Below the pieces are notes generated by a model, which was not told the origin of the DNA, did no database searches, and saw nothing but the letters and a program-made list of their open reading frames with translations. A program made the position numbers and the translations under genes. 44,031 bases of DNA from an uncultured Kiritimatiellota bacterium (GTDB taxonomy: Bacteria; Verrucomicrobiota; Kiritimatiellia; RFP12; UBA1067). Shown here one piece after another: positions 7,935 to 14,573 of this stretch (positions are counted from its first letter, which is position 1; each line of letters begins with the position of its first letter). The stretch spans positions 1 to 44,031 of the forward strand of contig CAKTZI010000030.1 of the NCBI GenBank assembly GCA_934635385.1. Reading direction: 5' to 3'.

Positions 7935-9026
7935 GTGAAGCGGGAAAACACCAGATCGCAGCAGATCCTGAACACCCTCGTCGAGGACATTCGATGTGGA
8001 CGCTATGCCGTCCAGTCGGCGTTCCCGAGCGAGACGGCCCTCGCGCGGCGGTTCAAGGTCAGCCGCTCGCTCATGACGCTCGTCTTCGGCGAGCTGGAAC
8101 GTCAGGGGCTGATCGTGCGGCGGCAGGGCAAGGGGACGTTCCTCGCCAAGCGGGCGGCGTCGCGCAAGATCGGGCTGATCATTCCCGGCGTCGCGGTTTC
8201 GGACTTCTTTCAGCCGATCCTCTGCGAGATCAGCCGACAGGCCCGCGCGCACGCCTACGAGCTGAATTTCGGCGAAGTCGGCTATTCGTCGAGCCATGAC
8301 GTGCGCGTGCGTCAGGTGCGCGAACTTGCGGCGGAGTTCATCCGCCAGCGCGTCGCCGGCGTCATCTACGAGCCGCTGGTCGGCGAACGTGCCGAAGAGA
8401 TCAATGCGCACATTCTCCGCGTCTTGGGCCGCAGGGGCATCCCGGTCGTCCTTCTGGACAGCGACATCGTGCCGTTCCCGGCGCGCAGCGCCTACGACGT
8501 CATCGGCACGAACGACGTCCGCGCCGGCGCGCTGATTGCGGAGCATTTGCGTGCGCAGAACGCGCGGACGATTCATTTCCACCTGCCGCCGAACGGGCCG
8601 GTCACGTTCGACAACCGCATCTTCGGCGCGAAGGCCTGGCTGCTCGCGCACAGTCCGAAGACGAAGTTCGCGGTTCTCCGCTCGACGTCCGACGACGGCG
8701 CGGCGCTGAAGCGGCATCTGAAGGCGCATGGGCGGCCGGACGCCTTCGTCTGCCTGAACGACGCGACGGCGGCGGCGTTCAGGCGCACGCTGGAGGGGGC
8801 GGGACTGCAGGTGCCGCGCGACGTCCTCCTGACGGGGTTCGCCGACCTCTCGATCGCGTCGCTGATGACGCCGCCGCTGACGACCGTCCGACAGGATCGC
8901 GTCGAGATCGCGCGCGCGACGTTTCGGCGGCTGCTCGCGCGCATCGCCGAGCCGACGCTTCCGCCGAGCTCGCTTTTCCTGCCGTCGCCGCTCGTCGCGC
9001 GCGGCTCGACGGCGAAGCGGCGGTAG
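7935..9026 (+). CDS. GntR-family regulator with LacI-like ligand-binding domain
   Basis: A 363-residue regulator. Residues 1-70 are a GntR winged helix (QILNTLVEDIRCGRYAV, FPSETALARRFKVSRSLM, LIVRRQGKGTFLAKR). Residues about 77-360 are a LacI/periplasmic-binding-like effector domain (IGLIIPGVAVSDFFQPIL, VAGVIYEPL, VLLDSDIV, DAFVCLNDATAAAF, DVLLTGFADLSIASLMTPP). This is the AraR-like architecture, normally a sugar-responsive regulator of carbohydrate genes. GTG 7935 is the first start that includes the whole HTH. It follows atpA by 51 bp, although its function fits the glycosidase genes downstream. A palindrome of GntR type (TTGTCTAACAA fits TnGTnnnACnA) lies 150 bp after its stop and again before two further enzyme operons, so I infer these are its operators. 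Confidence 0.85.
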   Translation: MKRENTRSQQILNTLVEDIRCGRYAVQSAFPSETALARRFKVSRSLMTLVFGELERQGLIVRRQGKGTFLAKRAASRKIGLIIPGVAVSDFFQPILCEISRQARAHAYELNFGEVGYSSSHDVRVRQVRELAAEFIRQRVAGVIYEPLVGERAEEINAHILRVLGRRGIPVVLLDSDIVPFPARSAYDVIGTNDVRAGALIAEHLRAQNARTIHFHLPPNGPVTFDNRIFGAKAWLLAHSPKTKFAVLRSTSDDGAALKRHLKAHGRPDAFVCLNDATAAAFRRTLEGAGLQVPRDVLLTGFADLSIASLMTPPLTTVRQDRVEIARATFRRLLARIAEPTLPPSSLFLPSPLVARGSTAKRR

Positions 9027-9118
9027 ATGGCGTTTATTCGCCCGCGAGGGCCATGTCATTGAGTAAGTTTTACGTCTGCAGACGGACATCGATTACCATC
9101 TGCACAAGGGCATCAATT

Positions 9119-9147
9119 GAGAATTCGATGCGGAAAATTCTTAAGGG
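9119..9147 (+). repeat. Intergenic repeat A, copy 2
   Basis: Matches the copies at 93-121 and 14443-14471 in all but a few bases. It carries the inverted repeat AGAATT-N10-AATTCT and stands 59 bp (start to start) upstream of the GH29 operator. Confidence 0.75.
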
Positions 9148-9177
9148 GGCATGGCATGATATCGGGCGCACGAAAAA

Positions 9178-9222
9178 ACTTGTCTAACAAGTGCTCGCGG
9201 GGTGGGTTCTTTATGGTATACT
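9178..9222 (+). promoter_or_regulatory. GntR-type operator and extended -10 promoter of the GH29-GH3 operon
   Basis: The perfect 15-bp palindrome ACTTGTCTAACAAGT (9178-9192) is preceded by an A6 run, followed by GCTCG, and then by an extended -10 TGGTATACT with TATACT at 9217-9222. The palindrome centre is 32 bp before the -10, that is at about -44 from the likely start site, overlapping where a -35 should be. There is no good -35, so expression probably depends on a bound activator or is blocked by a repressor there. Confidence 0.75.
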
Positions 9223-9259
9223 GTCCGCGTCTCAAGAGAGGGGACGCGAAAGGAATGCG

Positions 9260-10732
9260 ATGAAGAAGAACAAAGAAATGACGACAAGAATGCGGATGAT
9301 CTTTGGCAGTGCGCTCGTGGCGGCGCTGCTGCTGTCGGCGACGGCTCCGGCCGAGGACGTGCGACGGCTGTTCGCCGAGACGCCCGAACAGAAGACCGAA
9401 CGTCTCGCGTGGTGGACGCACGACCGGTTCGGCCTGTTCGTCCATTTCGGGCTCTACGCGATTCCCGCGCGCGGCGAGTGGATCAAGAAGATTGAGACGA
9501 TCCCCGAAGCGAAATACCTGCTGTATTTCGAGAACTTCAATCCCGACCGCTTTGACGCGCAGGCGTGGGCGAAGGCCGCCAAGGCGGCGGGCATGAAGTA
9601 CGCCGTCCTCACCGCAAAGCACCACGAGGGTTTCTGCCTGTGGGACACGAAGTTCACGGACTACAAGATCACGAACACCGCGTTCAAGCGCGATCTCGTG
9701 AAGGAGTTCGTCGCGGCGTTTCGCGCCGAGGGGCTGCGCGTCGGCTTCTACTATTCGCTCATCGACTGGCATCATCCCGACTTCACGATCGACAGCAAGC
9801 ATCCGAGGCGTCCCAAGTGGGCGAACGACTGCGGCACGTTCGGCGATGCGGACGCGGACTACCCCGAACTGAACAGAAGCCGCGACATGGCGAAGTACCG
9901 CGCCTACATGAAGGATCAGGTGCGGGAACTGCTGACGGGCTACGGCCCGATCGACATCCTGTGGTTCGACTTCACCTACGAGGGCGAACACGGCAAGAGC
10001 GCGGCGGACTGGGATTCGGAGGGGCTTCTGCGGCTCGCGCGCGCGTTCCAGCCGCAGATTATCGTGAACAACCGCCTCGGACTCGGCGAGACGACGGCGG
10101 ACGGCTGGGATTTCGTGACGCCCGAACAGTTCCGCGTGGAGGAATGGCCGACGGTGCGCGGCGTGCGCGTCCCGTGGGAGACGTGCCAGACGTTTTCCGG
10201 CAGCTGGGGCTATGCACGGGACGAGATGACGTGGAAGGACACGCCCGAGATCGTCACCTTGCTGGCCGATACGGTGTCGAAGGGCGGAAATCTCATCATG
10301 AACGTCGGCCCGACGGCGCGCGGGCGCTTCGATGCGCGGGCCGTGGCGCGGCTGTCGGCGGTGGGGGCCTGGCTGGACGACAACGGCCGGTCGATCTACG
10401 GCTGCACGCAGGCCCCGGCACGTTTCACGCCGCCGGAGAACACGCGTCTCACCTACAATCCGAAATCGAACCGGCTTTACGTCCATCTGCTGGCCTGGCC
10501 GGGGCAGCGCCTGAACTGCGCGTTCCCGGAAGAGGTCGCCTTCGCGTCGTTCCTGCATGACGGCTCGGAGATCGAGCTGGAGCGGCATGGCGTCGAGATC
10601 ACCCATTCGCAGAAGATGTACCGCACCGGCTGCGAGGGGGTTGCTTACTTCAAGCTTCCGGCCGTCAGGCCCGCCGTCGTCAACCCGGTGATCGAGGTCG
10701 TTCTCAATGCGTCGCGCGAGGTCGCGGAATGA
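9260..10732 (+). CDS. Secreted GH29 alpha-L-fucosidase
   Basis: Hydrolyses terminal alpha-L-fucose from glycans outside the cytoplasm. ATG 9260 (AAAGGA 8 bp upstream) starts a 490-residue protein with a signal peptide (RMRMIFGSALVAALLLSATA). The catalytic TIM barrel carries the GH29 landmarks RFGLFVHFGLYAIP near residue 55, LTAKHHEGFCLWDT near 120 and the nucleophile Asp in IDILWFDFTY near 236, followed by LLADTVSKGGNLIMNVGP. The acid/base is not conserved enough across GH29 for me to assign it; the C-terminal beta domain is short. It is first in a two-gene operon with the GH3 gene (4-bp overlap) under the palindromic operator at 9178. Confidence 0.93.
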   Translation: MKKNKEMTTRMRMIFGSALVAALLLSATAPAEDVRRLFAETPEQKTERLAWWTHDRFGLFVHFGLYAIPARGEWIKKIETIPEAKYLLYFENFNPDRFDAQAWAKAAKAAGMKYAVLTAKHHEGFCLWDTKFTDYKITNTAFKRDLVKEFVAAFRAEGLRVGFYYSLIDWHHPDFTIDSKHPRRPKWANDCGTFGDADADYPELNRSRDMAKYRAYMKDQVRELLTGYGPIDILWFDFTYEGEHGKSAADWDSEGLLRLARAFQPQIIVNNRLGLGETTADGWDFVTPEQFRVEEWPTVRGVRVPWETCQTFSGSWGYARDEMTWKDTPEIVTLLADTVSKGGNLIMNVGPTARGRFDARAVARLSAVGAWLDDNGRSIYGCTQAPARFTPPENTRLTYNPKSNRLYVHLLAWPGQRLNCAFPEEVAFASFLHDGSEIELERHGVEITHSQKMYRTGCEGVAYFKLPAVRPAVVNPVIEVVLNASREVAE

Positions 10733-13026
10733 GACGCGCAGGTTTCAGCTTTGCGTGCGCGGCGGTCTTCGCCGGGACGGCGTTTGCCGCGTTCGGCATG
10801 CCGGTCTACCGTAACGCCGCACGGCCGACGGCCGAACGTGTGAAAGACCTGCTGTCGCGGATGACTGCGGACGAGAAGTGCGCGCAGCTCGGCAATCTCC
10901 GTGGCTTCCGGATGTATGACCGCAGGGGAACGTCTGTCATCCTCACGCCGGAAGCCGTTGAGGGCTTTGCGACGAACTGTCCGGGGACTGTCTACGGCAC
11001 GCTGCGGGCCGATTGGTGGTCGGGACGCAACTGGACGAACGGCATTCCGCCCGAGAAGGCGGCGTCGGTCTACAATGCGCTGCAGCGCCTGGCCGTCGAG
11101 AAGACGCGGCTTTGCATACCGATCCTCTTTGCGGAGGAGGGGCCGCACGGTTTGATGGCGCTCGGCGAGCCGGTCTATCCGACGGGGCTCGGCCTCGGCT
11201 CCACGTTTGATGCGGATCTCATGCGGCGCATCGGACGCGAAATCGGTCGGTCCCGCCTGCGCGGCACGCACTGCGTGTACGGGCCCATTCTGGATTTGGC
11301 GCGCGATCCGCGCTGGAGCCGGTGCGAAGAGTGCTTCGGCGAAGACCCTGAACTTGTGTCTCAACTGGCCCTTGCCGAATTCGAGGGCTTGCGCGAATAC
11401 GGGCTGGAACCGTGCCTGAAGCACTATGTCGGCGGCGGGAACGCGGAAGGCGGACACAACACCGCGAGCGTCCATCTGGGACCGCGCGAATTCTACAACT
11501 GCCAGCTGCGTCCGTTCAGGCGGCTGATCGCCGCCGGCGCGCGCCATCTGATGAGCACGTACCATGATGTTGACGGCGAGCCGTGTACGGGGTCGCGGTT
11601 CCTGCTGACGGACGTTCTGCGCGGACAGCTCGGCTTCGACGGATTCGTCACGGCGGACGGCGGTGCGATGGGATTCCTGATCGGACGCCGCGTCGCCAGC
11701 GGAATTCCCGAAGCCGCCGCGCTTGCCGTGTCGGCCGGGTGCGACGGAGAGAGCGACGAACCGGCGGTTGAAAAATGCGGGACATGGGTGCGGCAGGCGT
11801 ATGCAGCGGGGCTGCTGTCCGAGGCGGATCTCGACCGAGCCGTGGGACGGCTGCTGACGATGAAGTTCGACAGAGGGCTCTTTGAGAACCCCTATGCGCC
11901 CGAAGTCGCGCCCGATTTCGGAGAAGGCCGGAAGCTGGCGCTGGAGGCGGCGCGCAAATCGCTTGTGCTTCTGGAGAACCGAGGCGGACTGCCGCTCGCA
12001 CAAGGCCTGTCCGTCGCGGTCATCGGGCCGAACGCCGGCGGCAAGATCATGAATCAGCTTGGCGACTACACCGCGCCACAGCGTCGCGCCGACGTCGTGA
12101 CGGTGCTTGACGGCGTGAGACGGTTTGCGCAGGACGTTTCTTATGCGAAAGGGTGTGGCATCCGCTCAAAGGACAAAAGCGGTTTCGCCGAAGCCGAACG
12201 TCTTGCGGCGCAGGCGGACGTGACGGTTCTGGTGCTGGGCGGCAGCTCGTCTCCCTATGCCGGCGTGACCCAGTCTGACGCGCTCAGCGGCGCGACGGTC
12301 GTCACGGGGATGGAGGATGACGACTGCGACAAGGACTCCGGCGAAGGGACTGATCGCTCGACGCTGGGTTATTCGGGCGTGCAGGAAGATCTCTTTCGTG
12401 CAGTTCGCGCCCGCGCCAAGAAGCTCATCGTCGTGCTCGTGCAGGGACGGCCGCTTGCATTGGACGCATTTGCAAAGGATGCGGACGCCGTTCTCTTGGC
12501 ATGGTATCCCGGCATGTATGGCGGCCAGGCTGTGGCGGAGGCGCTGTACGGCGCTGTCAATCCGTCGGGGCGGCTGCCGGTCGCCATCCCGCATTCCGCA
12601 GGGCAGCTTCCCGTCTGTTCAGACGGCTATGCGGCAGAGCGTCCGCTTTATATCGACGGGCCCGGCACGGCGGCGTATCCGTTCGGCTACGGCCTTTCCT
12701 ACACGACGTTCGCCTATTCGGATTTCTCGGTGTCGGGAGACGCGGCGTCCGTCATCGTCCGCAACACGGGTGCGCGCGACGGCGACGAGATCGTGCGGCT
12801 GTACTTCACCGTCAGGGGTTCGGTTGTTCGGCGGCCGAACCGAGAACTGCTCGCGTTTGCGCGTGTCACGCTGAAGACGGGCGAACAGAAGCGTGTCTCG
12901 CTGCCGTTTGACGCCAGACTGTTCGGCTGGTACGGGCGCGACGGGCGTCTTGAACCGCCGCGCGGCACGGTCACGCTTTTCGTCGAGGGATGTAAAGACG
13001 TTTACGAACGGCGGTCGCTCGAATAG
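10729..13026 (+). CDS. Secreted GH3 beta-glycosidase
   Basis: A 765-residue exo-acting beta-glucosidase/beta-xylosidase-type enzyme. Residues 1-23 are a signal peptide (GFSFACAAVFAGTAFA). The (beta/alpha)8 domain contains VKDLLSRMTADEKCAQL, YGPILDLARDPRWSRCEE and FGEDPELV, the KHYVGGG motif near residue 231 and the nucleophile Asp in FDGFVTADGGAM near 309. The second sandwich domain starts about residue 400 (SLVLLENRGGLPL) and a fibronectin III-like domain closes the protein (IVRLYFTVRG, REPLAF-type motif as NRELLAFARVTLKTGE). The position of the acid/base is not assignable by eye. Its ATG overlaps the GH29 stop (ATGA). It ends 36 bp from the convergent hipA remnant; no terminator hairpin is visible between them. 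Confidence 0.93.
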   Translation: MRRAGFSFACAAVFAGTAFAAFGMPVYRNAARPTAERVKDLLSRMTADEKCAQLGNLRGFRMYDRRGTSVILTPEAVEGFATNCPGTVYGTLRADWWSGRNWTNGIPPEKAASVYNALQRLAVEKTRLCIPILFAEEGPHGLMALGEPVYPTGLGLGSTFDADLMRRIGREIGRSRLRGTHCVYGPILDLARDPRWSRCEECFGEDPELVSQLALAEFEGLREYGLEPCLKHYVGGGNAEGGHNTASVHLGPREFYNCQLRPFRRLIAAGARHLMSTYHDVDGEPCTGSRFLLTDVLRGQLGFDGFVTADGGAMGFLIGRRVASGIPEAAALAVSAGCDGESDEPAVEKCGTWVRQAYAAGLLSEADLDRAVGRLLTMKFDRGLFENPYAPEVAPDFGEGRKLALEAARKSLVLLENRGGLPLAQGLSVAVIGPNAGGKIMNQLGDYTAPQRRADVVTVLDGVRRFAQDVSYAKGCGIRSKDKSGFAEAERLAAQADVTVLVLGGSSSPYAGVTQSDALSGATVVTGMEDDDCDKDSGEGTDRSTLGYSGVQEDLFRAVRARAKKLIVVLVQGRPLALDAFAKDADAVLLAWYPGMYGGQAVAEALYGAVNPSGRLPVAIPHSAGQLPVCSDGYAAERPLYIDGPGTAAYPFGYGLSYTTFAYSDFSVSGDAASVIVRNTGARDGDEIVRLYFTVRGSVVRRPNRELLAFARVTLKTGEQKRVSLPFDARLFGWYGRDGRLEPPRGTVTLFVEGCKDVYERRSLE

Positions 13027-13062
13027 GAGTCGTTCACGAAATGCACAAAGCCGAAATTGGCC

Positions 13063-14023
13063 TCAGTGTGGGCTTGGCTTGTAAAGGCGGGCGACTTGCG
13101 AGCCGATGAGCGAGACGATTTGGCTGTAGATGGGCGACGGAAATTCGGCGGAAATTTCGCGCTGAAGCGCTTCTGCGGCTGAGGGGAGCCTTTGACACAA
13201 GCTGTCCAGCCGTGCGAGCATCAATTTGGGCGAAATGCGGCAGTCTTTTGCCAGTCGCTCGAAGCTGTCGCGCGTGAGCAGGGCGAGATTGCGGTCGCTG
13301 CCGATGGACATGGCCGCTTCGGGCGAAAGGCTTGGATAGACTGCGGTTGAAACGGCGTCATACAGAGGAGCCAGCGTTGGACGTCCCTGACGATAGACGA
13401 CGGAATAGTTTTTCCCATGTGCGTCGGCATTTCCAATCAGCACGTTGAACAGGAGAAGATCCAGAAACGACGGCCGCAGGTTTCACGATGTGTGTGGACG
13501 GCGTACCGTAAAGCGGATGGACAAGCTTTTGGTCTTCTATTCGTGCCACGAGCTTGTCTTGGGCGCCCGCTCCCGAATAGCGATAGCCGAGTTCGCCTGC
13601 GGCATACAGTGGTCGTCGGCGAAGCGACTTGAGGATTTCCGACGCTTCTCTGTCTGAAAGTCTGCGGAGCCGTTCGGTGGTGTCCGCTGCGGGTTTCGTT
13701 CCAGGGGCATACAGGGCCACGGCGCCGGCGCAGTCGCCGCCGATGGCCTTGAGGAATCCGTAGACGTTGTTCTTCGAGACGTGAAGGTGCTTTTCGAGTT
13801 TCTTTCGCACGACGGCGGGCGGCAGCAGGTTGGCGAAGTAGTTGTATGTCACGTCTGTGCCGAATGGCTCGGCTTGCAGTGGCAAGGAGAACGAAAGCCG
13901 TTCGGCCGTCGGATCGTTCAGGTAGTTCGCATCATAGCGAAACGAATAGGCGTTTCGTTCGGATTCCCACGAGAACTGTCCGATGAACCGCCCCGTGAGG
14001 TAGACGTTAAGAAACCCGTACAT
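13063..14023 (-). pseudogene. hipA: HipA-family toxin kinase with internal deletion
   Basis: HipA toxins are Ser/Thr kinases that inactivate translation factors and are neutralised by HipB. From ATG 14023 the N-terminal subdomain is intact (MYGFLNVYLTGRFIG, LPLQAEPF, YFANLLPP, GGDCAGAVALY), through LGYRYSGAGAQDKL to STHIVKPA near 13470. The same DNA then continues in another frame as SFLDLLLFNVLIGNADAHGK, the catalytic-loop region, and runs to the end (APLYDAVSTAVYP ... VARLYKPSPH, TGA 13063-13065). Compared with the usual ~440 residues about 110-120 are missing, including the hinge and part of the ATP site, and the frame is broken. It overlaps hipB by 17 bp. The toxin must be dead; the antitoxin and its operators look intact. 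Confidence 0.88.
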
Positions 14024-14246
14024 CGGATTCTCCCGTCGGGATGTCCAGCTTGACGGCAATGCCAAGCGAGGTGAGGACTGCCATCAGCTTGTCGAAATGC
14101 ACCGAAGGCTTGCCGCGTTCGATGTCGCCAAGGAATCGGATGCCGACATTTGAAATCTGGGACAAGACCGTCTGCGAGACCTTTTGTGATTTTCGGGTCT
14201 TTCTGACGAGCGAGGCGATATCCGTCATGTTCTGGATTTCAATCAT
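14007..14246 (-). CDS. hipB: HipB-like XRE antitoxin
   Basis: A 79-residue XRE-type helix-turn-helix protein (MTDIASLVRKTRKSQKVSQ, SNVGIRFLGDIERGKPSV, FDKLMAVLTSLGIAVKLDIP), close to the y4mF-type antitoxins paired with HipA. It binds the toxin and represses its own promoter. I chose ATG 14246 because AAAGGAG stands just upstream; an in-frame start at 14306 would lie inside the -35 box. The gene is intact although its partner is not, so it may persist as a free repressor acting on the operators at 14292-14383. Confidence 0.88.
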   Translation of the reverse strand: MIEIQNMTDIASLVRKTRKSQKVSQTVLSQISNVGIRFLGDIERGKPSVHFDKLMAVLTSLGIAVKLDIPTGESDVRVS

Positions 14247-14277
14247 CGTTTGCTCCTTTAAGCGACATAACGCTGGA

Positions 14278-14306
14278 ATGATACCAAATTTACCCGTTCG
14301 GGTCAA
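14278..14306 (-). promoter_or_regulatory. hipBA promoter with operator in the spacer
   Basis: On the minus strand TTGACC (14306..14301) and TATCAT (14283..14278) are 17 bp apart. The palindrome ACCCG-TT-CGGGT fills the spacer and overlaps the -35 box, so a bound HipB would exclude RNA polymerase. Confidence 0.8.
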
Positions 14307-14383
14307 TTCGAGGGCTTGAACTAGCTTTTTAACCCGTTCGGGATGATTTCTGCCTGTGAACTATGTTTTTAACCCGTTCGGGT
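14292..14383 (+). repeat. Three operator palindromes spaced exactly 40 bp
   Basis: ACCCGTTCGGGT occurs at 14292-14303 and 14372-14383 and as ACCCGTTCGGGA at 14332-14343. The starts are exactly 40 bp apart. The spacers also share TGAACTA followed by a T-run, so these are imperfect 40-bp direct repeats. The first copy lies between the -35 and -10 of hipBA. Forty base pairs is close to four helical turns, so three HipB dimers would sit on one face of the DNA. Confidence 0.85.
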
Positions 14384-14442
14384 TGTATTTTGTGCGCCAA
14401 TCCACGATCCAGTTGGTGTGAACAGGGCAAGTGGCGCGGAAT

Positions 14443-14471
14443 GAGAATTCGATGCGGAAAATTCTTGAAGG
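14443..14471 (+). repeat. Intergenic repeat A, copy 3
   Basis: Third copy of the 29-bp repeat with AGAATT-N10-AATTCT, 60 bp (start to start) upstream of the GH78 operator, the same layout as copy 2. Confidence 0.75.
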
Positions 14472-14502
14472 GCGAAATCCTTGTCTTCGTGCCGAGCAAA
14501 AA

Positions 14503-14546
14503 ACTTGTCTAACAAGTGCTCGTGCGGCGGCTTTTTGTGGTATAAT
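14503..14546 (+). promoter_or_regulatory. GntR-type operator and extended -10 promoter of the GH78 gene
   Basis: The palindrome ACTTGTCTAACAAGT (14503-14517) is identical to the one before GH29 and again has an A6 run before it and GCTCG after it. TGGTATAAT follows, with TATAAT at 14541-14546; the centre is 31 bp before the -10. A T5 run just precedes the -10. The likely start site, near 14553, leaves a leader of only 6-21 nt. Confidence 0.75.
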
Positions 14547-14573
14547 GTCTTGCATACCATGAAACCCAAAGAC

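Noticed and set aside
6114..9089. A 991-codon minus-strand frame opposite V-ATPase A and the GntR regulator
   Set aside because: Both plus-strand genes are textbook family members; the antisense frame has no motif.
14292..14383. A short CRISPR-like array (regular 40-bp repeats)
   Set aside because: Only three copies, the repeat is a 12-bp palindrome, spacers share sequence, no cas gene is near, and it overlaps the hipBA promoter.
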